Shown here: positions 10,867-20,786 of the stretch, one piece after another
Numbering within the stretch: position 1 is the first letter of the stretch
Layout: each line of letters begins with the position of its first letter
DNA from: Lactobacillus intestinalis
GTDB taxonomy: Bacteria; Bacillota; Bacilli; Lactobacillales; Lactobacillaceae
Reading direction: 5' to 3'
Length of the DNA stretch: 64,000 nucleotides
Assembly: GCF_024397795.1 (NCBI RefSeq)
Contig: NZ_CP072983.1
Span: 1,054,001-1,118,000 of the forward strand
Translations under genes and position numbers: made by a program
Notes under the pieces: generated by a model
What the model saw: the letters and a program-made list of their open reading frames with translations, nothing else
Told to the model about the DNA's origin: nothing
The model's database searches: none

Positions 10867-11814
10867 TTATATCTTTTCTGCAACCCGTAGTTTTGCACTG
10901 TGTGAGCGGTTGTTGTTTTCTAATTCAGAAGAAGAAGCAGTGATTGGCTTACGATTTACCAAACGAAGTGTTGGCTTTAAGTCATCTGGGACTATTGGCA
11001 TCCCTCTTGGCACTTCAACTTCTGAATATTTCTTAAAAATCTTTTTTACGATTTTATCTTCATCAGACTGGAAAGTGATAACGCTAATTCGACCGCCTGG
11101 TCGAAGAATCTTGATGGCTTCTTTCAGGGATTCTTCTAAGACATCAAGTTCATGATTCACGGCCACCCTTAATGCTTGGAAACTCTTCTTTGCTGGGTGT
11201 CCTCCAGTCCTTCGTGCAAATGCGGGAATTGCTTCTTTAATCACGTCTACTAATTCAAACGTGGTCTCAATTGGCTTTTTTCTCCGTTTTTCAACTATTT
11301 GGCGTGCAATTTGGCGAGAAAATTTCTCACCACCATATTTATAAAAAATATTCGCTAATTCTTTTTGACTAAGCGTATTAACTAATTGATATGCATCAAG
11401 TTCTTGACTTTGATCCATTCTCATATCCAATCGGGCGTTAAAACGGTAAGAAAAACCGCGATCGGCTTGATCAAATTGAGGGGAAGATACTCCTAAGTCA
11501 TAATAGATACCATCAATTCCATCTGAGTAGCCTAGATCTACCAGGTTCTTTTCCAAATGACTGAAGTTATCATGTACAAGTTTTAACCTTGGATTGCTAT
11601 CTTCTTTCAATAAATCAGCAAAGTTTTGCTCTGCCGACTTTATTGCATATTCATCTTGATCAAAACCGATCAACGTACCGGAATCAATTTTACTTAACAA
11701 ATATTTAGCGTGTCCGCCTCCGCCAAAAGTTGCATCTACATAAAGACCATCGTTTTTTGGTTTTAAATTGTCTATGGTTTCGTGTAAGAGTACACTGGTG
11801 TGTTTAAATTCCAT
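10867..11814 (-). CDS. rsmH: RsmH (MraW), 16S rRNA m4C1402 methyltransferase
   Basis: RsmH methylates N4 of C1402 in 16S rRNA using S-adenosylmethionine. The 315-residue protein has the SAM-binding motif DATFGGGGHAKYLL (27-40), FDQDEYAI, the DLGVSSPQFD loop and RGFSYRFNARLDMRMD, plus the helical insertion typical of MraW. It follows mraZ by 3 bases and precedes ftsL, the canonical start of the dcw cluster. Confidence 0.97.
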   Translation of the reverse strand: MEFKHTSVLLHETIDNLKPKNDGLYVDATFGGGGHAKYLLSKIDSGTLIGFDQDEYAIKSAEQNFADLLKEDSNPRLKLVHDNFSHLEKNLVDLGYSDGIDGIYYDLGVSSPQFDQADRGFSYRFNARLDMRMDQSQELDAYQLVNTLSQKELANIFYKYGGEKFSRQIARQIVEKRRKKPIETTFELVDVIKEAIPAFARRTGGHPAKKSFQALRVAVNHELDVLEESLKEAIKILRPGGRISVITFQSDEDKIVKKIFKKYSEVEVPRGMPIVPDDLKPTLRLVNRKPITASSSELENNNRSHSAKLRVAEKI

Positions 11815-11817
11815 ATA

Positions 11818-12249
11818 TTATAGTTCAATGTCATCTAAATTTTCTGCGATGTCATCATAGTCTTCAATAGCTTCGTCAGAAAAAATATTCCAACGTTCCT
11901 TTGACCAAATTTCGATTCGATCAGAAACTCCAATGATGACACATTCTTTTATAAGCCCGGCATGCTCTTTTAATGTCGTGGTCAGATTCACACGCCCTTG
12001 CTTGTCGAACCCGCTTTCCATCGCACCAGAGTAAAACATACGCATAAATTTACGTACATTTCTCTTAGTCAACGGAAGGTGCGCTAATTTAGATTCTATT
12101 TTTTGCCATGCTGACACAGTATAGCCAAAAATACAACCTTCCATTCCTCTAGTAAGTATCATCTTTTCTCCAATTTGACTGCGAAATTTCGCTGGTATAA
12201 TTAGGCGACCTTTGCTATCTAGATTGTGGTGATACTCACCCATGAACAT
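11818..12249 (-). CDS. mraZ: MraZ, dcw-cluster transcriptional regulator
   Basis: MraZ is a ring-forming DNA-binding protein of the AbrB/SpoVT fold that regulates its own operon. The 143-residue sequence opens with MFMGEYHHNLDSKGRLIIPAKFR and carries two repeats of the DxxGR signature, one near residues 11-15 and the other in FDKQGRVNLTTTL near 83-87. Three direct repeats upstream (12279-12302) look like its operator. It is the first gene of the dcw transcript. Confidence 0.96.
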   Translation of the reverse strand: MFMGEYHHNLDSKGRLIIPAKFRSQIGEKMILTRGMEGCIFGYTVSAWQKIESKLAHLPLTKRNVRKFMRMFYSGAMESGFDKQGRVNLTTTLKEHAGLIKECVIIGVSDRIEIWSKERWNIFSDEAIEDYDDIAENLDDIEL

Positions 12250-12278
12250 GGTCTAGCCCCCTTCCTCAGACTAATTTA

Positions 12279-12302
12279 CCACAAATCCCCACTTCCTACC
12301 AC
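12279..12302 (-). promoter_or_regulatory. MraZ box: three GTGG repeats, 10-bp period
   Basis: On the minus strand GTGG occurs three times at exact 10-base intervals (12302-12299, 12292-12289, 12282-12279), some 30-50 bases before the mraZ start. Short direct repeats spaced one helical turn apart are the known layout of MraZ operators, which allow successive subunits of the ring to contact DNA. Autoregulation of the cluster is inferred from this. Confidence 0.75.
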
Positions 12303-12353
12303 ACAATCCTTAAAAAAAGGCACATTTTTATTAATTTCTTACAAAATGAAAAA

Positions 12354-12381
12354 GCATATTAGTTGACAATCACTAATATGC
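12354..12381 (-). terminator. Intrinsic terminator after the DUF3397 gene
   Basis: A 10-bp perfect stem (GCATATTAGT and its complement) with an 8-base loop, followed on the minus strand by five T residues. It ends the DUF3397 transcript before the mraZ promoter region; A-rich sequence on the other side makes it potentially bidirectional. Confidence 0.85.
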
Positions 12382-12387
12382 CTTTTT

Positions 12388-12720
12388 CTAAACTATAAAT
12401 AATACAACCAATAATCCTAAATACCATAACGCGGTACTAGCAGCTAAATAGTTCCATAATTTTCTAAAAGTTCGTCCTAATGAGATATTTTTGTTTTTAA
12501 TAGCTGATTTCACTGAAACAATAATTGCTAAAATAAAATAAATTAAAAATCCATAAGGCAAAAACGATGGAATATTTCGTTGAATCGTAATCAAATTACA
12601 AGCGGCAATAAAGAAAAATGGTAAAACATCATATCCTCTAAACTGTGCCCGCGGAAAAATCAAATTAATCAAAAAAGCTAATCCTAGTCCAATTATTGGT
12701 AATAAAAAAATCCAGAGCAT
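12388..12720 (-). CDS. DUF3397-family membrane protein
   Basis: A 110-residue integral membrane protein with about four hydrophobic segments (residues 1-22, 32-46, 54-70 and 88-109) and a basic cytoplasmic loop. The sequence resembles the DUF3397 proteins that lie immediately upstream of mraZ in lactobacilli. No function is established and none can be read from the sequence. It is separated from mraZ by a terminator, so it is its own unit. Confidence 0.7.
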   Translation of the reverse strand: MLWIFLLPIIGLGLAFLINLIFPRAQFRGYDVLPFFFIAACNLITIQRNIPSFLPYGFLIYFILAIIVSVKSAIKNKNISLGRTFRKLWNYLAASTALWYLGLLVVLFIV

Positions 12721-12826
12721 ATACTTTTATCCCCCATCTACATCATGAAGTCTATTTTAACCTTTTCTTCAATTGAAAAAAACCGCTAATAAGCATAAAA
12801 TATTCTTCAAGACTAGGAGGAATTTT

Positions 12827-12961
12827 ATGGCTCGCAAGAAAAAGAAAAAATCCGGCTTTCAAAAATTAACAATTGTAATGGCCTGGTTGATGGCTGTAAT
12901 TACTTTAGCTGCTGTTATTGCCTCAGCGGTTGAAGCAATGGTTTCAGCTGGATGGCTTTAA
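12827..12961 (+). CDS. Small membrane protein (DUF4044-like), 44 aa
   Basis: A 44-residue protein: a very basic N-terminus (MARKKKKKSGFQK) followed by a single membrane segment (about 14-38). The ATG at 12827 has an excellent AGGAGG ribosome site five bases before it, so the 62-residue frame opening at 12773 is over-long. It matches the small DUF4044-type proteins of lactobacilli, whose function is unknown. It is one of the few plus-strand genes in the left half and is convergent with mreD across a shared terminator. Confidence 0.75.
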   Translation: MARKKKKKSGFQKLTIVMAWLMAVITLAAVIASAVEAMVSAGWL

Positions 12962-12970
12962 ATACAAAAA

Positions 12971-13002
12971 TGTCGCAAGGAAATTTCCCTGCGACATTTT
13001 TT
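12971..13002. terminator. Bidirectional terminator between DUF4044 gene and mreD
   Basis: TGTCGCA and its complement flank an inner GGAAATTTCC palindrome, with an A/C mismatch between the two parts. A T-run follows on the plus strand and an A-run precedes it, so it can end transcription of both convergent genes. It overlaps the mreD stop codon. Confidence 0.85.
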
Positions 13003-13540
13003 ATTGACGATATGCTTGCATATCTACTAAAAATGGATAATCTTGGGCTAAATTACCCCAGATTACATAAGTCAAAGCTGTAAATACAATTGACCAAGCT
13101 AAATTGAGCAATAAACTCATTAGCATAGTATGAATTGAAACTGAAATCAATCCTACCATTGATAACACGAGCCAACTGTAAACATCTAATGCACTTACTC
13201 CGATTAATACAACTATCAATCTTGACCAAAACATTTCAGGCAAAAAGCGAGCTACTTTTTGACAAGACCAACATGCTAAAGGCAAAAACACAGTATAAAC
13301 ACCAATAATTCCTAAAGAATATATATCTGCCACAATTCCTGCGCCCAATGCTAGCCAGATTTCTTTTGGATTAACATCATCAAATAGCCCAATTAACATT
13401 ACACCAATCGGCATTAGCCAACTTGAAGCGCCATAGTCGCCCCACGTCATAAATTGATGCAGATAAAACGCAATTGATCCATCTAATACCAAGGCAACAA
13501 AAAGCGCAATAGCCAAAATCCATTGTCTAAAAACGCGCAT
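13001..13540 (-). CDS. mreD: MreD, rod-shape membrane protein
   Basis: A 179-residue integral membrane protein with five or six hydrophobic segments across its length, matching MreD. MreD works with MreC and RodA/PBP2 in lateral-wall synthesis. The gene shares one base with the mreC stop. Sequence conservation in this family is low, so the call relies on topology, size and the mreC-mreD order. Confidence 0.85.
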   Translation of the reverse strand: MRVFRQWILAIALFVALVLDGSIAFYLHQFMTWGDYGASSWLMPIGVMLIGLFDDVNPKEIWLALGAGIVADIYSLGIIGVYTVFLPLACWSCQKVARFLPEMFWSRLIVVLIGVSALDVYSWLVLSMVGLISVSIHTMLMSLLLNLAWSIVFTALTYVIWGNLAQDYPFLVDMQAYRQ

Positions 13541-14391
13541 TAATTTGCCACCTTTCTTCTAATTACAGTTACGACTGAAGGATCATTTAATTCACCGGCA
13601 GGATTAATCTTAATCAAATCAGATAATCCAAAGCTATCACGAGTGGTAGTGGCAACAGTACCAATGAGTAAACCTTTAGGAGAGTTACCGCCCATTCCAC
13701 TTGTATAAACTCTAGTGCCTTGCTTCAACTTGCGGCTATCAACTACTTGAGTAAAGGCCAAACTTCCATCAGAATCTACAGTAATAATTCCGTGGACGCT
13801 CTTACCGTTTGAAGCAGTAGCTTGCACTGAAAAGCGGTTAGCGGATTTATCAGTAGTCGTAATCAATTCTACTTTAGACGAAGCAGCATTGACTTCAATA
13901 ATTCTTCCGATAACTCCACCACCACACATAACAGCCATGTTCTTTTGAATACCAGCAGAAGATCCTTTATTAATCACTAATAAATCTGACCAAGTGTCAG
14001 ATGAACGTGAAATAACTGAAGCATCTACCATGCTATATCCACTTAAAGTATCTTTAAGTTTTAAAGCGGATCTAAGTTGTTTATTTTCTGCTTCTAAAGT
14101 AGAGTTTCTTGCCTTAGTTTGACCTAAATTAGTAACCTGGCTCTTTAAATGATCGTTTTCACTTTGGGTAGTAAGAATGCTATGAACATTGTTAAGGCCG
14201 CCTGAGACCCATCCCAGAGGAATATCTACAATTCTAGCACCTACCCCTACTACATCATTGCCGAAACTTTGGATTAGTAAAGGAGTGTTGCGCTTATTAC
14301 GCAAACTAACGCTCCCACCCAATATCGACAATATCACAATTACAATTACAAATGCTGATAATAATTTTTTATTTTCCAGAAATTTCTTCAT
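13540..14391 (-). CDS. mreC: MreC, rod-shape determining protein
   Basis: MreC is a 283-residue bitopic protein that links MreB filaments to the wall-synthesis enzymes. It has an N-terminal membrane span (about 12-27), a coiled coil (about 75-110, SENDHLKSQVTNLGQ onward) and the extracellular beta-barrel domains with GVIGRIIEVN and GLLIGTV. It lies between mreB and mreD. A terminator separates it from mreB, so its expression depends on read-through or an unseen promoter. Confidence 0.92.
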   Translation of the reverse strand: MKKFLENKKLLSAFVIVIVILSILGGSVSLRNKRNTPLLIQSFGNDVVGVGARIVDIPLGWVSGGLNNVHSILTTQSENDHLKSQVTNLGQTKARNSTLEAENKQLRSALKLKDTLSGYSMVDASVISRSSDTWSDLLVINKGSSAGIQKNMAVMCGGGVIGRIIEVNAASSKVELITTTDKSANRFSVQATASNGKSVHGIITVDSDGSLAFTQVVDSRKLKQGTRVYTSGMGGNSPKGLLIGTVATTTRDSFGLSDLIKINPAGELNDPSVVTVIRRKVAN

Positions 14392-14410
14392 ACAGAAATG
14401 ATCCTAATAG

Positions 14411-14434
14411 AAAAACCGGCTACAGCCGGCTTTT
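14411..14434 (-). terminator. Intrinsic terminator between mreB and mreC
   Basis: CCGGC-TACA-GCCGG hairpin flanked by A5 and T5 runs on either side. On the minus strand it lies 4 bases after the mreB stop and 20 bases before mreC. It would reduce transcription of mreC and mreD relative to mreB. Confidence 0.85.
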
Positions 14435-14437
14435 TAA

Positions 14438-15442
14438 TTATTTGCGACTTCTACGCATTACTTCAATATTCTTAAGTGATTCACCAGTACCAATTGCTAC
14501 ACAATCAAGTGGATCTTGAGCAATAAATACTGGGACTTTAGTTGCTTCAGAAATAACTTCTGGTAAGTGCTTAAGAAGAGCACCACCACCAGTTAATACA
14601 ATACCGTGATCAATAACATCGGCTGCAATTTCAGGAGAAGTTTGTTCTAAAGTTTCCTTGATTGCGACAATAATGTCTTGAACTACATCTTGAATTGCAC
14701 GAGCTACATCTTCTGCTTCAACATCTACTGATTTTGGAAGACCAGTAACTAAATCACGACCACGAATATTCATTGATTCAATTTCTTTAGCCTTTTCAAC
14801 AGAAGCAGAACCGATTTGAATCTTAATATCTTCAGCAGTTCTTTCACCAATCAATAAATTAAAGTTAGAGTGAACGTAATTAATAATTGCGGTATTAAAC
14901 TTGTCTCCAGCTTGACGAATTGAAGTTGATGAAACAATACCACCAAGTGAAATAGTAGCTACATCAGTAGTACCACCACCAATATCAACAACCATTGAAC
15001 CAGTTGGATCCATTACAGGAAGACCAGCACCAATAGCTGCAGCAAATGGTTCTTCAATTACAAATGCTTCACGAGCACCGGCAACACGGGCAGCATCAAT
15101 AACCGCACGCTTTTCAACTTCAGTAACACCTGAAGGAACACAAATCATAACTGAAGGCTTTGAATTACCAACAGTCTTTTCCATAAAGTACTTAAGCATT
15201 GCTGCTGTTGTATCGTAATCGGCAATAACTCCATCTTTCATAGGACGAATAGCCACAATAGTTCCTGGAGTTCTACCAATCATTTCCTTAGCTTCAGAAC
15301 CAACGGCAATAACGTCACCAGTTTGTGTATTTTTTGCAACTACAGAAGGTTCTCTTAATACGATTCCTTTACCTTCCATAAACACAAGTGTATTGGCTGT
15401 ACCTAAGTCGATACCAATATTTTTTGTACCTAATCCAAACAC
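14438..15442 (-). CDS. mreB: MreB, actin-like shape protein
   Basis: MreB forms membrane-bound filaments that guide lateral-wall synthesis. The 334-residue protein has phosphate-1 motif [12 protein letters not shown] (10-21), phosphate-2 [14 protein letters not shown] and the adenosine motif [15 protein letters not shown]. The start is GTG, preceded by AAGGAGAG. A TATAAT sequence upstream (about 15484-15489, minus strand) fits as its -10 box. A second MreB-like gene, mbl, lies at 47.1 kb. Confidence 0.95.
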   Translation of the reverse strand: MFGLGTKNIGIDLGTANTLVFMEGKGIVLREPSVVAKNTQTGDVIAVGSEAKEMIGRTPGTIVAIRPMKDGVIADYDTTAAMLKYFMEKTVGNSKPSVMICVPSGVTEVEKRAVIDAARVAGAREAFVIEEPFAAAIGAGLPVMDPTGSMVVDIGGGTTDVATISLGGIVSSTSIRQAGDKFNTAIINYVHSNFNLLIGERTAEDIKIQIGSASVEKAKEIESMNIRGRDLVTGLPKSVDVEAEDVARAIQDVVQDIIVAIKETLEQTSPEIAADVIDHGIVLTGGGALLKHLPEVISEATKVPVFIAQDPLDCVAIGTGESLKNIEVMRRSRK

Positions 15443-15535
15443 GAAAATCTCTCCTTAATGTTGCAGTCTCTAAATCTTGAATAATTATAGCATAAACTCA
15501 ACTTAAATCAGATTTTCATCGGAATTTTAATGAAT

Positions 15536-16159
15536 TTAAAACAATTCATTCTCTTTCATACTCAAATAATGTCCTTTTCCAACAATGAAATGATCCAAAA
15601 GGTCGATTTTCATAAAATCAGCAGCTTTTTTCAGTTCATTTGTCAATTTAAAATCATTGTTAGAAGGTAACAACTTACCACTAGGATGGTTATGAGCAAT
15701 AAAAATTCCTGAACAACTATAAATCACGGCCCAACGAAAAATTTCACGTGGATGGGCAATTGATCGATCTAGCGTTCCTTGAAAAATCTTCTTTTCAGCA
15801 ATAATATGATTGCCATTATCCAAATATAGAGCCCAAAATTCTTCTTGCTTATGCCCGGCAAGTTTATTTGCTAAATATATTCCTACTTCCATACTTGAAG
15901 TAAAGATTGAATTACGATCTGAATCCGCCAAACGAATTCGATCAACAATTTCTTCAAGCATAATTGCAACTTGACTGTCACAATTTGGACCAGAAGCATA
16001 ATTAAGCAAATCATTAAAACTACTGATTTCTAATTCATGCAACTTCTGATCTAATTTTTGAAAGCTATTAATTCCAGTTTCTTCTAAATTTATTAACAGC
16101 TGGGACAATAATTCTGTATCCGTATTTAACATGTAATGATTATCATTCGCAATTTTCAT
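15536..16159 (-). CDS. radC: RadC/JAB-domain protein (UPF0758)
   Basis: A 207-residue RadC-family protein. The C-terminal JAB/MPN domain carries the metal motif HNHPSG followed seven residues later by Asp (near 156-169), preceded by the conserved strand IYSCSGIFIAHNHP. The N-terminal ~95 residues are helical and weakly like the helix-hairpin-helix part of the family. Despite its name RadC is not firmly tied to DNA repair and its reaction is unknown. It follows the HAD hydrolase gene by 38 bases and lies upstream of mreB, as in other lactobacilli. Confidence 0.85.
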   Translation of the reverse strand: MKIANDNHYMLNTDTELLSQLLINLEETGINSFQKLDQKLHELEISSFNDLLNYASGPNCDSQVAIMLEEIVDRIRLADSDRNSIFTSSMEVGIYLANKLAGHKQEEFWALYLDNGNHIIAEKKIFQGTLDRSIAHPREIFRWAVIYSCSGIFIAHNHPSGKLLPSNNDFKLTNELKKAADFMKIDLLDHFIVGKGHYLSMKENELF

Positions 16160-16197
16160 AAAATCGCTCCTTTCATTACTAAATACGTCAAAAAGGA

Positions 16198-16875
16198 TTA
16201 AATCTTTTTCAAAAAATCAAAAAAATCCGTACAGATCATTGTCGCATTCTGTTTATCTTTAGCGGAAGGCGGAATTAAATCTGGAATCATTACACACTTA
16301 ATATCTGCATTTTTGGCTGCTTGAACCCCCGTTGATGAATCTTCAAAAATCAAAAGCTTATCTGGTGAGATTCTTAACTTCTTTGCAGCCAGTAAATAGA
16401 TATCCGGTGCAGGCTTAGCTTTAATATGTCCATTTTGAACATCTTTATAGCTTAAATAAAAGTTGAAATAATTTCTAATTCCTGTCGCCCACAAAGCATG
16501 TTGGACTACTTCATCATAATTACTTGAAGCAATCGCCATTGGCAAGTTTAATTCTTGAAACTTATCAAGAGCTTCTTGAACTCCCTTTTGTAATTTGAGC
16601 TTTCTTTTATCAGTCCATTTCCACACCAAATCATCTGTGCGCTTAATGAACTGATCACGATCCTGGATACTTTTGAAATACTTGTGATAAAATTCCTGCA
16701 TTTCTTTTTCTGTCGCACCAGTAAGCTTTAAATAAGCATCTTCTGGGGTATTTAAATGATATTCTTTTGCAGCTTCAATGTTAGCTTGCCAATATAATTT
16801 TTCAGAATTAACTAGTAATCCATCTAAATCAAAAATTATGCCCTTAATATTTTCCTTAATTCCTTGGACTTGCAT
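16198..16875 (-). CDS. HAD-superfamily phosphatase, beta-phosphoglucomutase-like
   Basis: A 225-residue HAD hydrolase. Motif I FDLDGLLVNSE gives nucleophile Asp16 and acid Asp18; motif II is AIASSN; the motif III Lys is in KAKPAPDIY; motif IV is IFEDSSTG. The helical cap between motifs I and II is the subclass I type found in beta-phosphoglucomutase and related sugar-phosphate phosphatases. Substrate cannot be read. The ATG at 16875 follows GGAGGGC; an upstream TTG at 16878 is less likely. Its 5' end overlaps folC by 20 bases, implying coupled translation. Confidence 0.8.
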   Translation of the reverse strand: MQVQGIKENIKGIIFDLDGLLVNSEKLYWQANIEAAKEYHLNTPEDAYLKLTGATEKEMQEFYHKYFKSIQDRDQFIKRTDDLVWKWTDKRKLKLQKGVQEALDKFQELNLPMAIASSNYDEVVQHALWATGIRNYFNFYLSYKDVQNGHIKAKPAPDIYLLAAKKLRISPDKLLIFEDSSTGVQAAKNADIKCVMIPDLIPPSAKDKQNATMICTDFFDFLKKI

Positions 16876-18133
16876 CAATGCCCTCCATCTCTAACACCGC
16901 ACCAACAAGATAGAATGAACCTGTAACTAGCAAAATATCATTATTTTTGCTTTTGTTTTGCAGTTCATCAAAAGCATCCTGCCAGTTAACCTGATAGAGA
17001 TAATTAGATCGAATATTTTTTGGAAAATCAGCTAGTTTTGCAGCTCGAGGATATGGAATTGTCGTTAAAACAATCTCATCATCCGGATCAAACAATGAAA
17101 AGACCTCTTCAATGTCCTTATCTTTCATCATTGTGATTAAAACTCGTAATTTTCCATTTAATTTCTTCTTTTGAGCATGCACAAATTCAAGTAAATTTTG
17201 CATAGCTTGAATATTATGTGCCCCATCTAGAATAACCATCGGGGCATGACTAAGCAAGTGATAACGACCAGGAATCCGAGTGGAATCAATTGCCTCTTGG
17301 ATTTTTTCAGTTGATAAATCCAAATGTAAGAGCAAAAATGCTTGCAAGCTTACAGCAATATCATAACTTTCAACCTTGGGTCTCAAATCAAGGACATAAG
17401 TCTTTTTATTAATTTGACATTTAATCTTTGAATCACTTTCAACCGTAAAGTCTCTTCCCAATAAATAGATTGGTGAATGCAACTTATGAGCTTTTGCTTC
17501 AACAATCGGCAACACTTGCTTAGTGATATCCCCTAAAACAAGTGGCCGATTTTGCTTAATGATTCCACTTTTTTCTTGCGCAATATCCTCAATAGTCGGT
17601 CCGATGATCTTTTCATGATCTAGGCCAATTGTTGTGATCACACTGACTTCAGGTACAATTACATTCGTTTTATCATGTTCTGCACCAATACCAACTTCGA
17701 TCACTGCATAGTCACAATTTTTAAGGGAAAAATAGACAAAAGCCATCGCAACTTCATATTCAAAAGTAACTAATGAAAACTTTGGATCTTGCTCTTTTAT
17801 TTTTTCAATTGCTTTCTCAACCAAATTAGCGACTTGGACCAAATCTTTATCACTAATATTTTTATTATTTAATTGAATTCGTTCATTGAACTCGTAGATA
17901 TATGGTGAGACAAAAAGGCCAGTCCGTTGACCAGCCTTTTTAAGAAGATTACTTAAATAATATGAGGTTGACCCTTTACCATTAGTACCTGTGATATGAA
18001 TTGTCTTTACTTTATTTTGCGGATTACCTAATTCTTTTAAAACAGTCTTAATATAGCTTAAGTCGTTTTTTGCATGCAAATTGGGCAAAGAATAAAGATA
18101 AGAAATTACATCTTGAGCATTAGTAAATTTCAA
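16856..18133 (-). CDS. folC: FolC, folylpolyglutamate/dihydrofolate synthase
   Basis: A 425-residue Mur-ligase-family enzyme that adds glutamate to folates (and possibly to dihydropteroate). The P-loop TGTNGKGSTSYYLSNLL is near 49-65, with the Omega loop SPYIYEFNERIQLN and the second-domain motif MVILDGAHNIQAMQNL. The start is TTG directly after the valS stop, behind an AAGGAAAG ribosome site. The valS-folC pair is common in Firmicutes. The HAD gene overlaps its 3' end. Confidence 0.92.
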   Translation of the reverse strand: MKFTNAQDVISYLYSLPNLHAKNDLSYIKTVLKELGNPQNKVKTIHITGTNGKGSTSYYLSNLLKKAGQRTGLFVSPYIYEFNERIQLNNKNISDKDLVQVANLVEKAIEKIKEQDPKFSLVTFEYEVAMAFVYFSLKNCDYAVIEVGIGAEHDKTNVIVPEVSVITTIGLDHEKIIGPTIEDIAQEKSGIIKQNRPLVLGDITKQVLPIVEAKAHKLHSPIYLLGRDFTVESDSKIKCQINKKTYVLDLRPKVESYDIAVSLQAFLLLHLDLSTEKIQEAIDSTRIPGRYHLLSHAPMVILDGAHNIQAMQNLLEFVHAQKKKLNGKLRVLITMMKDKDIEEVFSLFDPDDEIVLTTIPYPRAAKLADFPKNIRSNYLYQVNWQDAFDELQNKSKNNDILLVTGSFYLVGAVLEMEGIDASPRN

Positions 18134-18134
18134 A

Positions 18135-20774
18135 TTACTTGCTTTCCTTCAATTCCTTAATTCTTTCACGAACTCCCGCAAGTTGACTTTCATAATCAGC
18201 TTTCTTTTCTTTTTCTTTGTTAACTACTGCTTCGGGAGCATGAGCAACAAATCCTTGGTTAGAAAGCTTCTTTTCAGCTCTTTCAACTTCGCCTTCAAGA
18301 CGCTTTTCTTCTTTTTCCATTTTAGCAAGTTCTTCATCAACATTAACTAATTCAGTTAATGGAACAAAGATTTGTGCACCAGGAATTACGGCAGTCTTAG
18401 CAAGCTTTGGAGCTTCGATGTCGGCAGAAACTTCAAGCTTCTTTGGATGCAAGAAGTTTTCTACGTATTCAACGTTTTCGTCCAAGATATGCTTGTTGTT
18501 AAGATCGTCAAGCTTGATCATGATGTCAATTTCTGAAGACATTGGAGCATTAACTTCCATACGGATGTTACGTACTGCCTTGATGACTTCAATCAAGAAG
18601 TCCATTTCTTGATCGGCATCCTTATTTTCAAATTCCTTATGAGTTACTGGGTATGATGCAGTCATAATTGACTTGCCTTCATGAGGCATTGAAAGCCATA
18701 ACTTTTCAGTCACAAATGGCATAATTGGGTGCATCAAACGCAAGATTTGATCAAGAATCCAAATCAAGTTTTCTTGCTTTCTAGCCTTCAATTCTTCATC
18801 GTCACCATTTAAAGCAACCTTTGAAATTTCAATGTACCAGTCACAGAAATCATTCCAAATAAAGTTGTAAGCTTCTCTTCCAGCTTCACCAAATTGATAT
18901 TCATCAAATAAGCGAGTAACTTCTTCCACAGTGTGATTCAAACGATCAAAAATCCACTTATCTGACAAGTCAAACTTAGAAGTATCTGGCATATGTGCAG
19001 GCTTAGCATCTTCTGGTAAGTTCATGATTACGAAACGGCTTGCGTTCCAAATCTTGTTAATGAAGTTCCAAGCTGCATCCATCTTAGTGTAACTAAAACG
19101 AGTATCTTGACCAGGAGCAGTACCGTTCAACAAGAACCATCTAAGGGCATCAGCACCATACTTGTCGATGACGTCCATTGGATCGATACCGTTACCAAGT
19201 GACTTAGACATCTTTCTACCTTGTTCATCACGAATTAAACCGTGCAAAACAACGTCTTTAAATGGTCTTTCCTTAGTGAAGTGAAGACTTTGGAAGATCA
19301 TTCTTGATACCCAGAAGAAGATGATGTCGTAACCAGTAACTAAAGCATTGGTTGGGAAGTAACGCTTAAAGTCTGGATTATCAGTGTCTGGCCAACCCAT
19401 AGTTGAAAATGGCCAAAGAGCACTTGAGAACCAAGTATCAAGTACATCTGGATCTTGTTCCCAGTTTTCAATATCCTTAGGAGCTTCTTCACCAACGTAC
19501 ATTTCGCCAGTCTTCTTGTTGTACCAAGCTGGAATACGGTGACCCCACCATAATTGACGAGAAATTACCCAGTCGTGAACATTTTCCATCCAGTGGTTTA
19601 AAGTTTGTTCAAATCTTTCGGGAACAAAGTTAACTTTACCTTCAGATTTTTGGTTTTCCAAAACTTTTTCAGCAAGTGGCTTCATCTTAACAAACCATTG
19701 CTTAGAAAGACGAGGTTCAACTTGAACACCTGAACGTTCTGAGTGACCTACTGAGTGGACAAGTGGTTCAATCTTGATTAAGTAACCTTCATCCTTAAGG
19801 TCCTTAACTAGTGCATCCCGTGCTTCAAAGCGATCCATACCAGCATACTTACCAGCTTCTTCATTCATGGTACCATCATCATTCATCACATTGATACGCT
19901 TCAAATTATGACGGTTACCAACTTGGAAGTCGTTAGGATCATGAGCTGGGGTAATCTTTACTAAACCAGTACCAAATTCTGGATCTACGTGTTGGTCTTC
20001 AATAATTGGAATATGACGGCCAACAAGTGGCAAGACTAATTCCTTACCTACCATATCCTTGTATCTTGGATCTCCTGGTGCAACAGCAACAGCAGTATCA
20101 CCAAACATAGTTTCAGGACGAGTAGTTGCAATTTCTACAAAACCTGAACCATCTGCAAATGGATACTTAATATGGTAGAAGGCACCCTTGTCATCTTGGT
20201 GAATAACTTCGATATCACTAAGAGCGGTTTCAAGCTTTGGATCCCAGTTGATAATGTATTCGCCACGGTAAATCAAGCCTTCGTTGTAAAGTTGAACGAA
20301 AACCTTCTTAACTGCCTTTGAAAGACCTTTATCAAGGGTGAATCTTTCACGTGAGTAATCAAGTGAAAGGCCTAACTTTGACCATTGGCTCTTGATAATG
20401 TTGGCATATTCATCTTTCCAATCCCATACCTGCTTAACAAAGGCTTCACGACCCATTTCATGACGGTCCTTACCTTGTTTACGCAATTTTGCTTCAACCT
20501 TAGCTTGGGTAGCAATTCCGGCATGGTCCATACCAGGTAGGTACAAAGTGTCGTAACCTTCCATTCGCTTAAAACGAATCAAAGTATCTTGAATTGCTGT
20601 ATCCCATGCATGTCCCAAGTGAAGTTTCCCTGTTACGTTTGGTGGGGGGATAACAATTGAATAAGGGTGAGCTTTCTTGTCACCTGATGGCTTAAATAAA
20701 TCTTCATCAAGCCATTCTTGATATCTGCCTTTTTCAACCTCATTCGGGTTGTATTTAGGTGCTAAATCTGTCAT
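18135..20774 (-). CDS. valS: ValS, valyl-tRNA synthetase
   Basis: Class I synthetase of 879 residues that charges tRNA-Val. HIGH-type motif HLGH is at 52-55 within [14 protein letters not shown], and KMSKS occurs in [12 protein letters not shown] large editing domain lies between them, and the C-terminal ~65 residues form the ValS coiled-coil arm ([24 protein letters not shown]). It is preceded by a T-box leader that senses uncharged tRNA-Val. Confidence 0.98.
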   Translation of the reverse strand: MTDLAPKYNPNEVEKGRYQEWLDEDLFKPSGDKKAHPYSIVIPPPNVTGKLHLGHAWDTAIQDTLIRFKRMEGYDTLYLPGMDHAGIATQAKVEAKLRKQGKDRHEMGREAFVKQVWDWKDEYANIIKSQWSKLGLSLDYSRERFTLDKGLSKAVKKVFVQLYNEGLIYRGEYIINWDPKLETALSDIEVIHQDDKGAFYHIKYPFADGSGFVEIATTRPETMFGDTAVAVAPGDPRYKDMVGKELVLPLVGRHIPIIEDQHVDPEFGTGLVKITPAHDPNDFQVGNRHNLKRINVMNDDGTMNEEAGKYAGMDRFEARDALVKDLKDEGYLIKIEPLVHSVGHSERSGVQVEPRLSKQWFVKMKPLAEKVLENQKSEGKVNFVPERFEQTLNHWMENVHDWVISRQLWWGHRIPAWYNKKTGEMYVGEEAPKDIENWEQDPDVLDTWFSSALWPFSTMGWPDTDNPDFKRYFPTNALVTGYDIIFFWVSRMIFQSLHFTKERPFKDVVLHGLIRDEQGRKMSKSLGNGIDPMDVIDKYGADALRWFLLNGTAPGQDTRFSYTKMDAAWNFINKIWNASRFVIMNLPEDAKPAHMPDTSKFDLSDKWIFDRLNHTVEEVTRLFDEYQFGEAGREAYNFIWNDFCDWYIEISKVALNGDDEELKARKQENLIWILDQILRLMHPIMPFVTEKLWLSMPHEGKSIMTASYPVTHKEFENKDADQEMDFLIEVIKAVRNIRMEVNAPMSSEIDIMIKLDDLNNKHILDENVEYVENFLHPKKLEVSADIEAPKLAKTAVIPGAQIFVPLTELVNVDEELAKMEKEEKRLEGEVERAEKKLSNQGFVAHAPEAVVNKEKEKKADYESQLAGVRERIKELKESK

Positions 20775-20786
20775 TTAATTCCTCCA

